Positions 9,394 to 20,280 of a stretch of DNA of 64,000 nt are shown here, piece by piece (within the stretch, counting starts at the first letter, position 1; every line of letters begins with the position of its first letter). The DNA comes from Lolium rigidum (taxonomy: Eukaryota; Streptophyta; Magnoliopsida; Poales; Poaceae): NCBI RefSeq assembly GCF_022539505.1, contig NC_061510.1, positions 34,187,047-34,251,046 of the forward strand, in the 5' to 3' direction. The notes under the pieces were generated by a model, which ran no database searches, was not told the DNA's origin, and was given only the letters and a program-made list of their open reading frames with translations. The translations under genes were made by a program, and so were the position numbers.

Positions 9394-10164
9394 ATGGCAC
9401 GTTCAAGATCGTCGACTTCGTCGGTAGCAAGCAATGCGATGGATCGAGGTAACAAGGGAAAAACTGATCTAGTCAATTTTATTCCTCACCCGCCCTCCCG
9501 TATGGATGCATGTGCCTATCTGGAGGAGCCCATCATCATGACGCTCGGAGAATTCCGATTTGGCGTCAATAAGGACGGATCTTACCGTCTCGAAGTTCCG
9601 ATCTCGTCGGAATTTTCAGCGGTTGATTCTGACTTCTCGTCGACTGACGAGGAGTTTTCTTCGCCACGCTTCATCGACACCAAGGCGAAGGGAAAGCTCG
9701 TCAAGATCTTCAGCGACACATCCTTCGAGTCGTCCGCGGACTCCTTTATAAGCAGCGATTCCGATAGCGTCGACGACTTCAACTTCATCGACAAATCTGT
9801 TGCCATTGGAAAGGTCTTCACCAATCTATACGATGGTGTCACCAATCTCGATAAAAATCAATGCTCAAAATATCATCGGATCTATGCGATCGAAGAGGCG
9901 AGGCCGATCAGAGCCAGAAACATCAGAGGCTTTCGACGCTTTGGGAAATCCATACGTCGATCCCGCTGATCTCAGAAGAGGCCTAGGCAATAAATACGTC
10001 GGGTCCTCGCCTCGAGAAAGAGTACAACTCCCGCAAGCAGCATGGGACAGGGCTGCAAGAGCCATGGATGGTTCAGAACCAATGACCACCACCGCTATCG
10101 CACAAGAGCTACAAGCATATCAATATAGACTTGCTCGAGTAAGTCGAGAGCTGGAAAAAGCAGA
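9394..10164 (+). pseudogene. T1 gag, N-terminal region
   Basis: I take the start as the ATG at 9394 (MARSRSSTSS). The frame is open further up from 9361, but in the sister element T2 that upstream codon is GTG, while MARS is conserved. The product is Ser-rich with a recognisable IPHPPSRMDACAYLEEPI block and an acidic Ser/Asp tract. The frame changes near 9840-9900 and again near 10155, where an extra base relative to T2 leads to a stop after DSILE. No known domain is seen here. It lies upstream of the true capsid region, as in other Tat elements. Confidence 0.65.
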
Positions 10165-11740
10165 CAGCATCCTTGAATAGGAGAAAAGAGGCGGCTTCCG
10201 CGTCCAGCGAGCGTCGAGCAGGGCTCAGTCGACAGTCAGAAACTTCGGCGGATAGCCATAGAGAGGCCCGAAGAAGATCGAGATCTCGGCTGCAAAATAT
10301 ACCCGAAGGAGAGAGGGGAAACCTAATTCAAAATCTCGACATGTCCTTCATGACGATCGATGAAAGGGGAAATATCATCCCAAAAACACCAAAGCGAGGT
10401 TACATGGCAACACGAGGCTTACATCCTCGCGTCCAGACCACCTCCTGGGGACCCGAGAGAACCATTGTTCAATATGGCGATGGCTGGAGTAGGAGTTATG
10501 GGAACAGCGTTTGCAACAACGACTCCCGAAGAAAATCCTAGGCAAAATAGTCCACGACCCACCGCAGCAGTTCAAGACCCCTCAAGAACAAGTGGAGCAA
10601 GAGACACAGCAGTCCAAGTAAGGGTAGACAGAGCGCGACAAGAAAGAAGGGAGCGTCAGCACTCACCAGAAGTTGCCGACGAAGATATGTGTGGGCTCCC
10701 GTGTTTCACGAGAAGAGTTCGAAAAACTCGAGTCCCAAAAGGGTTCAAGCTACCTGAAAATTTCAAGAAATTCGACGGCCTGCAAGATCCCGAAGATTGG
10801 CTCGTGGATTATCTCGAGATGGTGAAGCTGGTAGGAGGAACCAGAGCAACAGCTATGCAAAGTATACAAGTCCACTTGAGAGGTGCCGCGAGATCTTGGA
10901 TAAAGAAACTCCCCCCAAGTTCCATCGACAGCTGGGATAACTTTGAGGACATCTTCGTGAAAAATTTCCGATCCACCTGCAAGAAACCTGCGTCATTGGA
11001 AGAGTTGAGAGCGTGTCGACAAAAACATGACGAGTCAATGAGAAAATATATACAGCGATGGAACATTATAAAAAACTCGGCAGAAGATATATCTGAAGAG
11101 AGAGCAATAGATGCATTCGTAGCAGGAATTCGGCGAGGAGACTTCGTCGAGGACTTAGGGAGAACTAACCCTAAGACCATATCAGCACTCATGGAGATAG
11201 CCAATAAGTGGGCAGATGGAGAAGACGCAATATACAACAAGCGACACAGGTCGCCAGAAGAGGATCGTGGTCGAAATTATCAAAATAGAAGACGATTTTC
11301 TCGCCAGTTCTACAACAACGATGCTCCCGGCCATATATCGGCCGGATTTCGGGGAAATCCTGGAGGAAATAGTCGAGATGACTATCAAAGGAGTAATGAG
11401 CAACAAGGCGACAATAGAGGTGATTTTCGTGGCAACAGGCAAAATAGTGGACCAAGGATTCAAAGACCTTACGTGTCTCCCGAGGAGATGATGAACGGTC
11501 CGTGTCAAATGCACTTTTACCTCCACAACAATGGAAAGAGGCAGTCGGGACATCTCCGGAAAGATCGCCGTAATTTTCGAGCAATGCTGCGAGCCGCAGG
11601 AATTGCAAATGCCCAAGCAAATAACGAAACCCTCGGGAGCCAAGGAGCGAGATCCACCTTCCACCTCCTCCCGCAATTACCGACGAAAATCGACACCAGC
11701 TCGGAATAGCGGCAGCACCACACCCACCTCCATATGTTGA
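10165..11740 (+). pseudogene. T1 gag, capsid and nucleocapsid region
   Basis: The main open stretch is 10360-11709. It contains the retrotransposon gag signature: KKFDGLQDPEDWLVDYLEMV, then HLRGAARSWIKKLP, then W-x-x-F-x-x-(F)-x-x-x-F and LRACRQKHDESMRKYIQRW. It continues through FVAGIRRGDFVEDL into an Arg/Asn/Gly-rich tail. The product would form the virus-like particle and bind RNA. Compared with T2 there are frameshifts near 10400 and near 11610, where the expected proline-rich reading (kept in T2) is lost and a stop follows at 11709. Confidence 0.8.
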
Positions 11741-11764
11741 TCCTAATTCTAACGGTGCGGTCTC

Positions 11765-12298
11765 GATGATTCGTAAAGCTAGGCCATCCAACAGGGCGCG
11801 TAAGGTAATCTCACGACAAGTGTTCATGGCGAGAAGATGCCTCCACCAACGATCGAGTACTTAAATTGGTCGGGGCAAGACATCGGCTTCACAATCGCGG
11901 ACCATCCGCAGCAAGTTCCTCGACCGGGACAATCGGCACTCATTTTACCCGCGGTAATCGCCGGTTTCGACGTGTCGAGAGTTTTCATAGATGGCGGCAG
12001 CAGCTTAAACCTCATGTATGCAGATACATTGAGGAAGATGAACATATCCCTGGCAAACTTGAAACCAACTGACACACGTTTCCATGGGATTACACCAGAG
12101 AAGCCAAGTTATCCGTTGGGCAAGATCAACCTCGACGTCCAGTTTGGAACCCGAGAAAACTACAGGATAGAGAATTTGGAGTTCGAAGTTGTGGATTTCC
12201 CATCGCAATATCATGCTTTATTGGGACGACCAGCATATGCCAGGTTCATGGCAGTACCGCATTATACATATCTCGTTGTGGAGGTTGCCCGGACCTAA
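11765..12298 (+). pseudogene. T1 aspartic protease
   Basis: Open from 11837 to 12298. The catalytic motif is FIDGGSSLNLMY (Asp-Gly-Gly in place of Asp-Thr-Gly, common in Tat proteases), at about residues 50-61. Later come YPLGKI and HALLGRPAYARFMA, the alpha-turn glycine motif. The frame is lost at about 12275-12298 relative to T2, where the same region reads on into the linker. The enzyme would cleave Gag and Pol polyproteins. Confidence 0.8.
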
Positions 12299-12804
12299 GG
12301 GACCTATCACAATCAAAGGAAGTTTCGCGTTATCCGATAAATGCGACAAGGATTTTCATCGACTATCGAAACTTTCGGGATGCAAGCAGAATATGCGGCA
12401 CCAAGATTCACTGATTATGATGTGCTGCCAGAGGTAGGGAGATCTTCCAAGGAGCCAACCTTCAATACAACAAAGGATTCAAAAGAGGTACAGATCCACC
12501 CGACAGATCCAAAGAAAACAACATCCATTGCTGCAAACATGGATGTCGCATAGGAAAGCGCGCTCGTCGAGTTCCTCCGTGAGCACTGGAAAATCTTCGC
12601 ATGGTGTCCAGCTGACATGCCAGGAGTACCCAGGGACTTGCCGAGCACCACCTCAATTTGGATCCTCTCGCAAGACCAGTAAAGCAACCTTTGCGGCGTT
12701 TTTCGAAGCCTAGCCGCAAAGCCATGTTATCGAAATAGATCGACTCAAAGATGCTGGTTTCATCGGAGAAATATCTACCGAAGCCACATGGGTAGCTAAC
12801 CCGA
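12299..12804 (+). pseudogene. T1 protease-RT linker, broken
   Basis: This is the coding remnant between protease and RT, readable in alternating frames (pieces at 12341-12553 and 12528-12713) and matching the T2 region 48200-48660. It includes the N-terminal part of RT. Several frameshifts are needed to connect it. Confidence 0.6.
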
Positions 12805-14712
12805 GTGATGGTGCCGAAAAAACACACAATAGTCCTTCGGATGTGCGTCGACTTCACGTGTCTCAATAAACATTGTCCCAAGGATCACTTTCCCCTCCCA
12901 AGGATCGATCAAATCATCGACTCCACGGCAGGATGCGAACGTCTTTCCTTTTTGGACGCATACTCTGGTTATAACCAGATCAGATTAAAAGAAGAAGACG
13001 AAGCCAAAACAGCGTTCATCACACCTTATGGCGTGTTTTGCTACAAAACAATGCCCTTTGGTTTGAAAAACGCGGGAGCAACATATCAACGGATGATGCA
13101 GAAGTGCCTAGCAACACAGATTGGAAAAAATGTACAAGTCTACATCGACGATGTTGTAATAACATCAAAGAAGGGGTCGACTCTGATCGAAGATTTGAAG
13201 GAAACCTTCGACAACCTCGACAGGTTCTGTCTCAAGCTGAACCCGACAAAATGCTCTTTTGGAGTTCCGGCAGGAGAACTTCTCGGGTTCTTAGTATCAG
13301 CAAGAGGGATTGAAGCAAACCCCGAAAAAATCCAGGCCATCGTTACTATGAGAAAGCCAACAAAGTTAAAAGAAATACAACAGTTAACGGGGCGAGTCGC
13401 AGCTTTAAGCAGATTCGTCGCCAGGCTAGGAGAAAAGGCGCTACCGTTCTATGCATTGATCAAACAGGGGGAAAAATTTCAATGGAACGAAGAAGCAGAT
13501 AGAGCTTTCGAAAATCTCAAGCGGGCAATTTCGACACCACCGATATTGGTGGCGCCTAAAGAGAAAGAACCTCTCTTCTTATACATCGCAGCCACACCCC
13601 AGGTGGTCAGCACAACACTAGTAGTCGAGAGAGAAGAAGAAGGCAAGCTTCATGGAGTTCAGAGGCCAGTATATTTCATCAGCGAAGTACTGTCGCCTTC
13701 AAAACAGCGGTACCCGCAATATCAGAAACTGGCATATGGAGTATTCATGACAGCAAGAAAATTGCGACACTACTTTTCGGCGCACCCGATAATAGTGATC
13801 AATGAGGCTCCCTTGTCAAACATATTGAACAACCCAGAAGCTACGGGTCGTGTCTCCCTTTGGGGAATAGAACTTTCCCTCGGGACATCACGTACGAAAA
13901 GAAAAGCAATAAAATCGCAGGTTTTACCGCATTTCATTGCGGAATGGATGGAACTACAAAACACGGGGCCTCCGTATTTATCGAGAACTTGGACCATGAA
14001 CTTCGACGGGTCCAAAAGGTTGGAAGGTGCTGGAGCAGGCGTGATATTGGTATCACCTGAAGGCGATAAGTTGAAATATGTTCTGCGGATGACGTTCCCA
14101 AACGCATCTAACAATGAAGCAGAATATGAAGCTCTTATACACGGGATGAAGATGGCGAAAGCTTGTGGTGCAACCCGATTAAAAAATTTCGGCGATTCAC
14201 AATTGGTGGCACAGCAAGTTATGAACCAATGTGATGCAGTCAACGAAAGTATGATAGCATACAAAGAGGTGTACAATGAGCTGGAGAAATTATTTGATGG
14301 TTGCGAGGTAAACCACATCAGCAGGATGAATAATGATGAAGCCGATGTTCTTGCGAACATCGGGTCGCAGTGTCTCGCAATCCCTCCAGGCGTGTTTTGG
14401 GAAGAGATAAGCGAGAGATCAACAAAGCCAGCAAAAACAAAGAAGGAGAAAAAAGCGAAATCCTCGAGTACCACCAACGACACGGTAGAAGAAGAAGAGG
14501 AGCAGGAGCTAGTCATGATGGTGCAAATTCCATGGATGCAGGCTTACATATCATACATCCTAAGGAAAACGATACCCGACGATCCAGTTGAAGCAAGGCG
14601 AATAATCAGGAGATCAAAAGCTTTCACTGTGGTAAAAGGGGAGTTGTACAAACGAAGTATTTCGGCGTGCTACAGCGATGCGTTACACCCGAAGAAGGAA
14701 GAATCATCCTGA
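12805..14712 (+). CDS. T1 reverse transcriptase with two RNase H domains
   Basis: An unbroken frame of 635 codons; the true polyprotein begins upstream and the first M here is not a real start. RT motifs: MCVDFTCLNKHCPKD, LDAYSGYNQI (about residues 50-59), YGVFCYKTMPFGLKNAGATYQ and the catalytic YIDDVV (13141-13158). The Gypsy-type RNase H follows (PVYFISEVLSPSKQRYPQYQ), but its first catalytic Asp is replaced: LYIAATPQVV where LY-x-DAS is usual. After it comes a second, archaeal-type RNase H with NFDGSKRLEGAGAG, NEAEYEAL, GDSQLVA and a late DEAD-like NNDEADVLA, so its catalytic acids look intact. This domain swap is a known Tat-lineage trait. A frameshift near 14670-14712 separates it from integrase. 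Confidence 0.92.
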   Translation: MMVPKKHTIVLRMCVDFTCLNKHCPKDHFPLPRIDQIIDSTAGCERLSFLDAYSGYNQIRLKEEDEAKTAFITPYGVFCYKTMPFGLKNAGATYQRMMQKCLATQIGKNVQVYIDDVVITSKKGSTLIEDLKETFDNLDRFCLKLNPTKCSFGVPAGELLGFLVSARGIEANPEKIQAIVTMRKPTKLKEIQQLTGRVAALSRFVARLGEKALPFYALIKQGEKFQWNEEADRAFENLKRAISTPPILVAPKEKEPLFLYIAATPQVVSTTLVVEREEEGKLHGVQRPVYFISEVLSPSKQRYPQYQKLAYGVFMTARKLRHYFSAHPIIVINEAPLSNILNNPEATGRVSLWGIELSLGTSRTKRKAIKSQVLPHFIAEWMELQNTGPPYLSRTWTMNFDGSKRLEGAGAGVILVSPEGDKLKYVLRMTFPNASNNEAEYEALIHGMKMAKACGATRLKNFGDSQLVAQQVMNQCDAVNESMIAYKEVYNELEKLFDGCEVNHISRMNNDEADVLANIGSQCLAIPPGVFWEEISERSTKPAKTKKEKKAKSSSTTNDTVEEEEEQELVMMVQIPWMQAYISYILRKTIPDDPVEARRIIRRSKAFTVVKGELYKRSISACYSDALHPKKEESS

Positions 14713-15766
14713 AAGATGTGCACGAAGGAATATGCGGGCACCACGCGAGCAGCCGGGCCATCGCGGCTAAGGTTTTCAGAGCAGGATTTTATTGGTTAAC
14801 AGCTATAGAGGACGCGAAGGAAATAGTGAGAACTTGCGACGCGTGCCAACGATTTGCCGCCAAACCTCACTCTCCCGCAGCAGAACTTATGCCAATCCCA
14901 TTATCTTGGCCTTTTGCTCAATGGGGTCTCGACATGGTGGGAAAACTACACAAAGCTTCGCCAGGAGGTTATGAGTATATGCTGGTCGCTGTCGACAAAT
15001 TTACAAAGTGGATAGAAGCAAAGCCGATAAATTCACCGGACGGCGCATCGGCGATTAAGTTCGTCAAAAGCATCGTCTTCAGATTTGGAGTTCCTCATAG
15101 CATTGTCACAGACAACGGCAGTAACTTTACATCCAAGGAGTTCAAAGCATATTGCGCAGAAGTGGGCATCAAATTGAGTTTTGCGTCTGTTGCGCATCCA
15201 CAGACCAACGGTCAAGTTGAGAAGGCCAACGGCATCATATGCAATGGTATCAAGAAACGCCTACTAGGTCCATTGGAAAAAGCTCGGCATACTTGGCCAG
15301 ATGAGCTGCCAAGTGTGTTGTGGAGCATCCGAACAACACCAAATACGGCGACACAAGAGACGCCGTTTTTTCTGGTCCATGGCGCCGAAGCAGTCCTGCC
15401 GATAGAAATAGAGCACGATTCTCCAAGAGTCACAGAATATGATGAAGAAACCTCGAGAAAAGCTTTGGAGGACGACGTCGATGCACTTGACGAAGCTCGA
15501 GATGAAGTCCTGTCACGAGTCGCCAAATATCAACAGGACCTGAAGAATTACCACAGCCGACGATTGCGCCCAAGGTCTTTTCAAGTTGGTGACTTAGTTC
15601 TGCGGCTCAACCAAAAAAGTCACGAAAAACTCGAATCACCATGGCTTGGACCCTACATCGTCACGAAGTAATCGAAGGAGGAGCATACGAATCAAGGACA
15701 AGAAGACGGGGAACGTCGAGCCAAATCCTTGGAACGTGGCGCAGCTCGGTGCGTTTTACGCTTAGA
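14667..15766 (+). CDS. T1 integrase, C terminus frameshifted
   Basis: Open to 15671. A zinc-binding HHCC module comes first (HEGICGHHASS, then CDACQRF), followed by the DDE core: GLDMVGK (first Asp, about 14925), VTDNGSNF (second Asp, about 15110) and PQTNGQVEKANG (Glu, about 15217). The C-terminal part has a basic domain with FQVGDLVLRL. Relative to T2 a base is missing near 15668, giving a premature stop. The expected end (a LRRFYA-like tail) is still visible at 15766 in another frame. The enzyme inserts the cDNA into the genome and would be damaged only at its tail. Confidence 0.9.
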
Positions 15767-16267
15767 TAACGAAATATAGTCTCCTCTCGTAAACATACAA
15801 TGTACCGAAACGCCCGCGAGTTTTCGGACGCACTCTTTTCCTTTTTCGGGGCACCGAGTGGGGCCGGAGAAGGTTTTTAATGAGGCGGGCTCGCGGTGCT
15901 GCAATATAATAAAGATAGTGTCAATATAACTTTTCTTTATCGACATGCTCAAAGTCCCCGACCCGACGAATTCCAATATAGTTCCTCGAACAAAGAAAAG
16001 CCTTGCCTTGGTATTAAAATACCTCGTGAGTCAATAAAAATACGAAACAGTACTCAACAAAGTAGCTCGGGGGCTGACATTAGCCAAAACTACACATTGA
16101 ATAAATGCCTTGGTTCAAAATCTCGCATTATACAAATACAGCGAATAGCCACCGAAAACACTCGGGGGCTAGACAAATATAGAAATATGATGTTTGCTTC
16201 ACAATATAATCACAATCATGATTTACAAGGAAGAATTATCTACCAAAGGAAAATAATTAGTCTTGAT
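15767..16267 (+). other. T1 spacer between integrase and aORF 3' end
   Basis: No coding sequence. It holds two copies of the polypurine-like CTCGGGGGCT (16066-16075 and 16161-16170). Transcripts from the two strands would meet here. Confidence 0.65.
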
Positions 16268-17255
16268 TCAATATATCATCAAGGGTAATTCTGTTTTCTT
16301 CGAGAGCGCGCCAAGAAAATCAGCATAATGACCATCTGCAAAAAAGTCGGCATCCATCCGAAGAAGGTCTTCAATCATTTCTTCGGCTATAGGTGAAACC
16401 TTCGTGTTAATACGATCGACACCAACTCTTCGGCGCCGTACCTTCTCGTGAACTTTCGCAACAACTTGGGTCAGATCAAGCTTTGAGTGGCAGATCTGAA
16501 GCATGATAAGGGCAAATCTGGCGCCAGCTACCAGTTGAGCTCTGACAAAGTTATGGATCCTGTGGGCATCCTTAAACTTCTCCATTAACTCGGGAAGAGT
16601 TTTTGGTTGAATGTTCCGAGGAAACATAGAGTTATAAACCATAGACAGGGGTCTTGGTACGAAGTCAAGATACTCCCGAACCCGAAGCGCGCGATCTTGA
16701 AATCCGACAATCTGGCGAGTTCGTTCGTGGCGTACCCCAAAATAGTACTCCATGCTCTTTGGCAAGACGAAGAAGTACATTGGACCGAGCTTCGACACGT
16801 TCATCCTCAGTAGTAGCATCCAAAAAAGAACCTATTTTTTCCAAGAACCAGTGCGCAATGAGAAGACAAGCAAAAAGGAAAAGAAAAGCACGACAATGAA
16901 GCATACCCGCCATATCCAAGCTAGCATCTGTCAGCAGTTGAAGCATGGCATTTTCGCGGGAGATGGCTGCAGCAATCTCAGCAACAGCGGCGTCCTTCTC
17001 AGTCATGGCATCTCGAGCTTGTTGGAGTGCAATTTTCTCCCTTTCAGAAGATTCTCGAGATTGCTCCATAAGCATAAGCGATTGCTTCTTCACGGACTGG
17101 AGTTGTACTCGAAGTTCTTTCAATTCTTCTGTCAGATCCTTACTCGCAGAATCATCAACAAGATTAACAGGGACAGAAGACTTCTTCGGAAGAGACGAAG
17201 GAAAAACTTCGGAAGGACCAGGAATTGACGTATAGTTGTCAAAAATCAACTGAAA
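16268..17255 (-). pseudogene. T1 opposite-strand gene (aORF), part B
   Basis: Two main blocks read on the minus strand. The first (about 17249-16910) is a heptad-rich coiled coil: ELKELRVQLQSVKKQ, then a run of Gln/Glu/Ala ending in a donor after LDMAG. The second (about 16840-16268) carries a compact conserved block: IVGFQDRA, then REYLDFVPRPLSMVYNSM, FPRNIQPKTLPELMEKFKDA, and a basic KVHEKVRRRRVG. T2 (43690-44708) and T0 (60490-61149) carry the same blocks. The N terminus is unclear: it may be spliced on from part A or be a separate product. Function unknown. Confidence 0.65.
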
Positions 17256-17433
17256 AATAGAAAAACGTCAACATCAATCATTGAGACAAAGTTCGAATTC
17301 CATTCATTCTCATAATATATACATGTCTATTACAAAAGAAGGACCTCTAGAAGACCTAATCATCGCCAGGAGCACTATGGCGACAATACCAAAAGGAGGA
17401 GGCAAACTAAAAACAAAGCAAAAGAATATGAAA

Positions 17434-20145
17434 CTAGACCTCCGGCCTTGATGAGCTGGGAGTCGAAGATGGCTTGATCCCGAGATAGGCCAGGATTTTC
17501 TTCGTATTCAGCTTTGCTGCCTTGATCAATGATCGCCATCGTGTTTGCTCTATCTGCTCCGTGTTGCCCACTTTTGCCCAGTCAATTGTCTGTTGACTGT
17601 CAGCAACTAAGGCAACAGTGCTTTCAACGGCAACCTTCATATTCTCATGGCGCATCTTCAGCCTAAGATCTTCGGGAGGATTAAAGCACTTGGCAAGACC
17701 AAGGAAGGTTGCGGGTTCCTCTTTCTTCGGGAAGAAGTAGGGGAAAAGCTTCGACAACCCTCGTCCTAGCTTCATCAATGCCCTCACGCGCTTCCGTCCC
17801 ATGAAATTCAAGGAACGAAACGGCGTCAAGAAGAGGATCATTGTCGGGATCCTCAAGTTCAAATTCTTGAGAGGTTTTATCTGTCAATATAAAAACCCGA
17901 TCAGCAAAAGAGTGCAGATAGGAAAAATTCAAAGGATATGAAGTGGTTCAGATACTTACTGACAAAGCGACGATTTTGCGTCCTTATACGTTTAGTAATC
18001 GCTTCTTCACGAGCAATTTGTGCAGCTATGTGATCGCTTAGCGAAGTCTCGGCATCATGCAGACGTTTCCGAAGATCTTCGACACCAGCAAAGATCAGCC
18101 CTAGCTTTGTCAGCTTCTCGGCTAGCTTCAACAGCATCCGACTCGGCCTTCTTACGAGCCTCCTCACTTTGCTCTAATTTTTGAGCAAGTGTATTGGCAC
18201 GTTCATTGACCTCCGCCAGTTTCTCTGTCAAGAAAGTTAAAAACATCGACAACAAGATAGCAAGAAAAGCACAAGCAAAAAAGAAGTAACGAAGCATTAC
18301 CTTCGAGCTTTGTCTGAGCATAATCACGGTACCCAATGAATTGAGCACCAATGCGAAGAAGCTCTTTGATCGTAGGCTATCAAAGAAGGACAAAGAAAGG
18401 AAATGTCGGCATGGGAAAAATGATGACACGAAGAAGTAAATTAAGAAAATATAGACAGTAACAAGCGAATTCAGAACTTACATCGTCCAAGAGAGGGTTA
18501 GAAGAGCTACTCGATTGAAGAGTAGGCTCCGGGATCGATTCAACCCTTGCCCTTTTTGGTGAAGGGACAAGGGGGCTTAAAGGAGGAGTAGCAGCGCCGA
18601 CGTTTTGTCGAGGAGGCGAAGTTTCTTCTCCTTCAACTGGCGTCTCCGAGGCGACTAATGTATGTGACGTACTCGTTCGAGCAGCCACATCAGCAGTTGG
18701 TATTTCTTCTTCATCATCACTACGAGTAAATGCCGACAACATAAAAAGCAAGATAGACAAAAATCTTCAAGTACAAATAAACATGGAGAGGGTACTTACG
18801 AACTGATGAGAGTCTCGAGGTATGGATCATAAGCTACCTTCTGGCGAGAAGGAACAGCTTCTTCGGGCTTGGAGGTGCCGGAATTTTCGGCATCATTCCT
18901 TTTCCTTTTGTTCTTTGGAGAAACAGCAGGAGGAGGAGATTGTGCCGATGCAGTGGCTTCAGAGGCACCGTCCTTTTCATCAGATCCCGCAGACCTTCGA
19001 GAATCTGCGGGTTCAGTCACAAAAGAGGGGGCATCTTGGTTCTCATCAGAAATAACCGCCCTTTCTTCGACTTCTCCACCTTCAGGAAGAGGAGGAAGCG
19101 AGACAAGATTTGGATGGTCCTGTATAAAAAAAAGAGGGGGAAGGATGTCAAAAAAGGAGTAACAAAAAAATAGTAAGGCAATAACAAATTAAGCGACAAT
19201 GTTTACCTTAGGAAGCGCATTGGTGGCGCTGTATGGTTTTACACGACAAGCGGAAGGGATAGGATCTTTCTTGTTGAGAGATGAGATTTTTCGGACAAGC
19301 TTATCCAAATCCTTGACTTCCAGATTCGTCGACAAACGATCTGTGTCTTCATCCCCAGCATAATTCCAGAGAGGGTTTTTGCGAGCCTGAAGAGGCTGCA
19401 CTCTAGTCCTAAGGAAATACGCCGTATTTTGGATGCCTGATAATTCTTTTCCACGAGTATTCTGTAACTCATGGATGCGAGTCATCAGAGCTTCCGTCGA
19501 AGTTCTTTCTTCCTCGGTGGCTTCTGCGTCCCAAGAACGGCGGCGAAGGATTTTCTCGGCACCATCAAAGGGAGGGATATTGTCTTCAGCGCACCCATGG
19601 TTTTCTTCTCGAATATACAACCACTTCTTGCGCCATCCTTGAACGGAGTCGTGGAGTTTGACGTCGAAGTAATTGACGAGAGGAGCGCACGAAATAACAA
19701 CGCCGCCTATATTATAGGCGACATTGGCAGAGCCATTACGGCGACAGAAGAAAATGCGCTTCCATAATGCCCAGTTAGGCTGGACACCAAGGAAGGCTTC
19801 GCAGAGGGTGATAAAGATGGAAATGTGAAGGATAGAATTGGGCGTGAGGTGGTGAAGTTGGAGACCATAAACAAAAAGCAATCCCCGAAGAAAAGGGTGA
19901 ATGGGGGCGGAAAGACCGCGGATGAGATGATCAACAAAACTTACCCGATACCCCATTGGAGGGGTAGGGTAGCTTTCTTCACTGGGGAAGCACACCGCTT
20001 TGGGTTTCTTGCTAATCCCCAGCTTCTTCAAGAGGTTGATGTCCTGATTTGTGATCTTGGACCTTTCCCACTCCGCAGTTCCTAGATCTGCGGCAGCCAT
20101 TGACGAATCTGGCGTGCTGTGCCTGGTCAAGCGACGTGGTGGCAT
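17434..20145 (-). pseudogene. T1 opposite-strand gene (aORF), part A, spliced
   Basis: Exon 1 starts at the ATG at 20145 (MPPRRLTRHS) and runs to a donor AAG|GTAAAC at 19207. Exon 2 is 19119-18800, and exon 3 ends near 18481. Smaller exons follow at about 18375-18300, 18225-18056 and 18000-17960. The last exon runs from about 17880 to the stop at 17434 (after SSSRPEV). Exon 1 encodes a domain I know as the plant 'putative gypsy-type transposon' or transposase-28 region: VSFVDHLIRGL, LTPNSILHISIFITLCEAFLG, WALWKRIFFCRR. The later exons are acidic, then coiled coil. Extra ORFs in this place and orientation are established for Tat elements; their function is not. A frameshift in the last exon (about 17757-17766) breaks this copy. 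Confidence 0.75.
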
Positions 20146-20272
20146 CAACAACGGCGGAGGAATGCAGCTGCAAAGAGATGAGCTTTGAGGATTGTGGGGC
20201 GTAGGAGGAAGTTTTGCAGGAAGAAGCAGGGGAACAGCGCGAGCGGAAGTGCTCGAGGTAGAAGAAGGGGAT

Positions 20273-20280
20273 CTTATATA
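20273..20280 (-). promoter_or_regulatory. TATA box of the T1 aORF
   Basis: Minus strand TATATAAG lies 128 bp upstream of the aORF start codon. T2 has TATATAA at 40686-40692 and T0 TTTATAAAGG at 32957-32966 in the same place, which supports an independent promoter. Confidence 0.6.

Noticed and set aside
13770..14516. Long minus-strand frame (248 codons) opposite RT/RNase H of T1
   Set aside because: It is a mirror of the conserved pol frame. It has Ser/Phe-rich composition without any domain, and T2 shows the same kind of shadow only because the pol sequence is similar.
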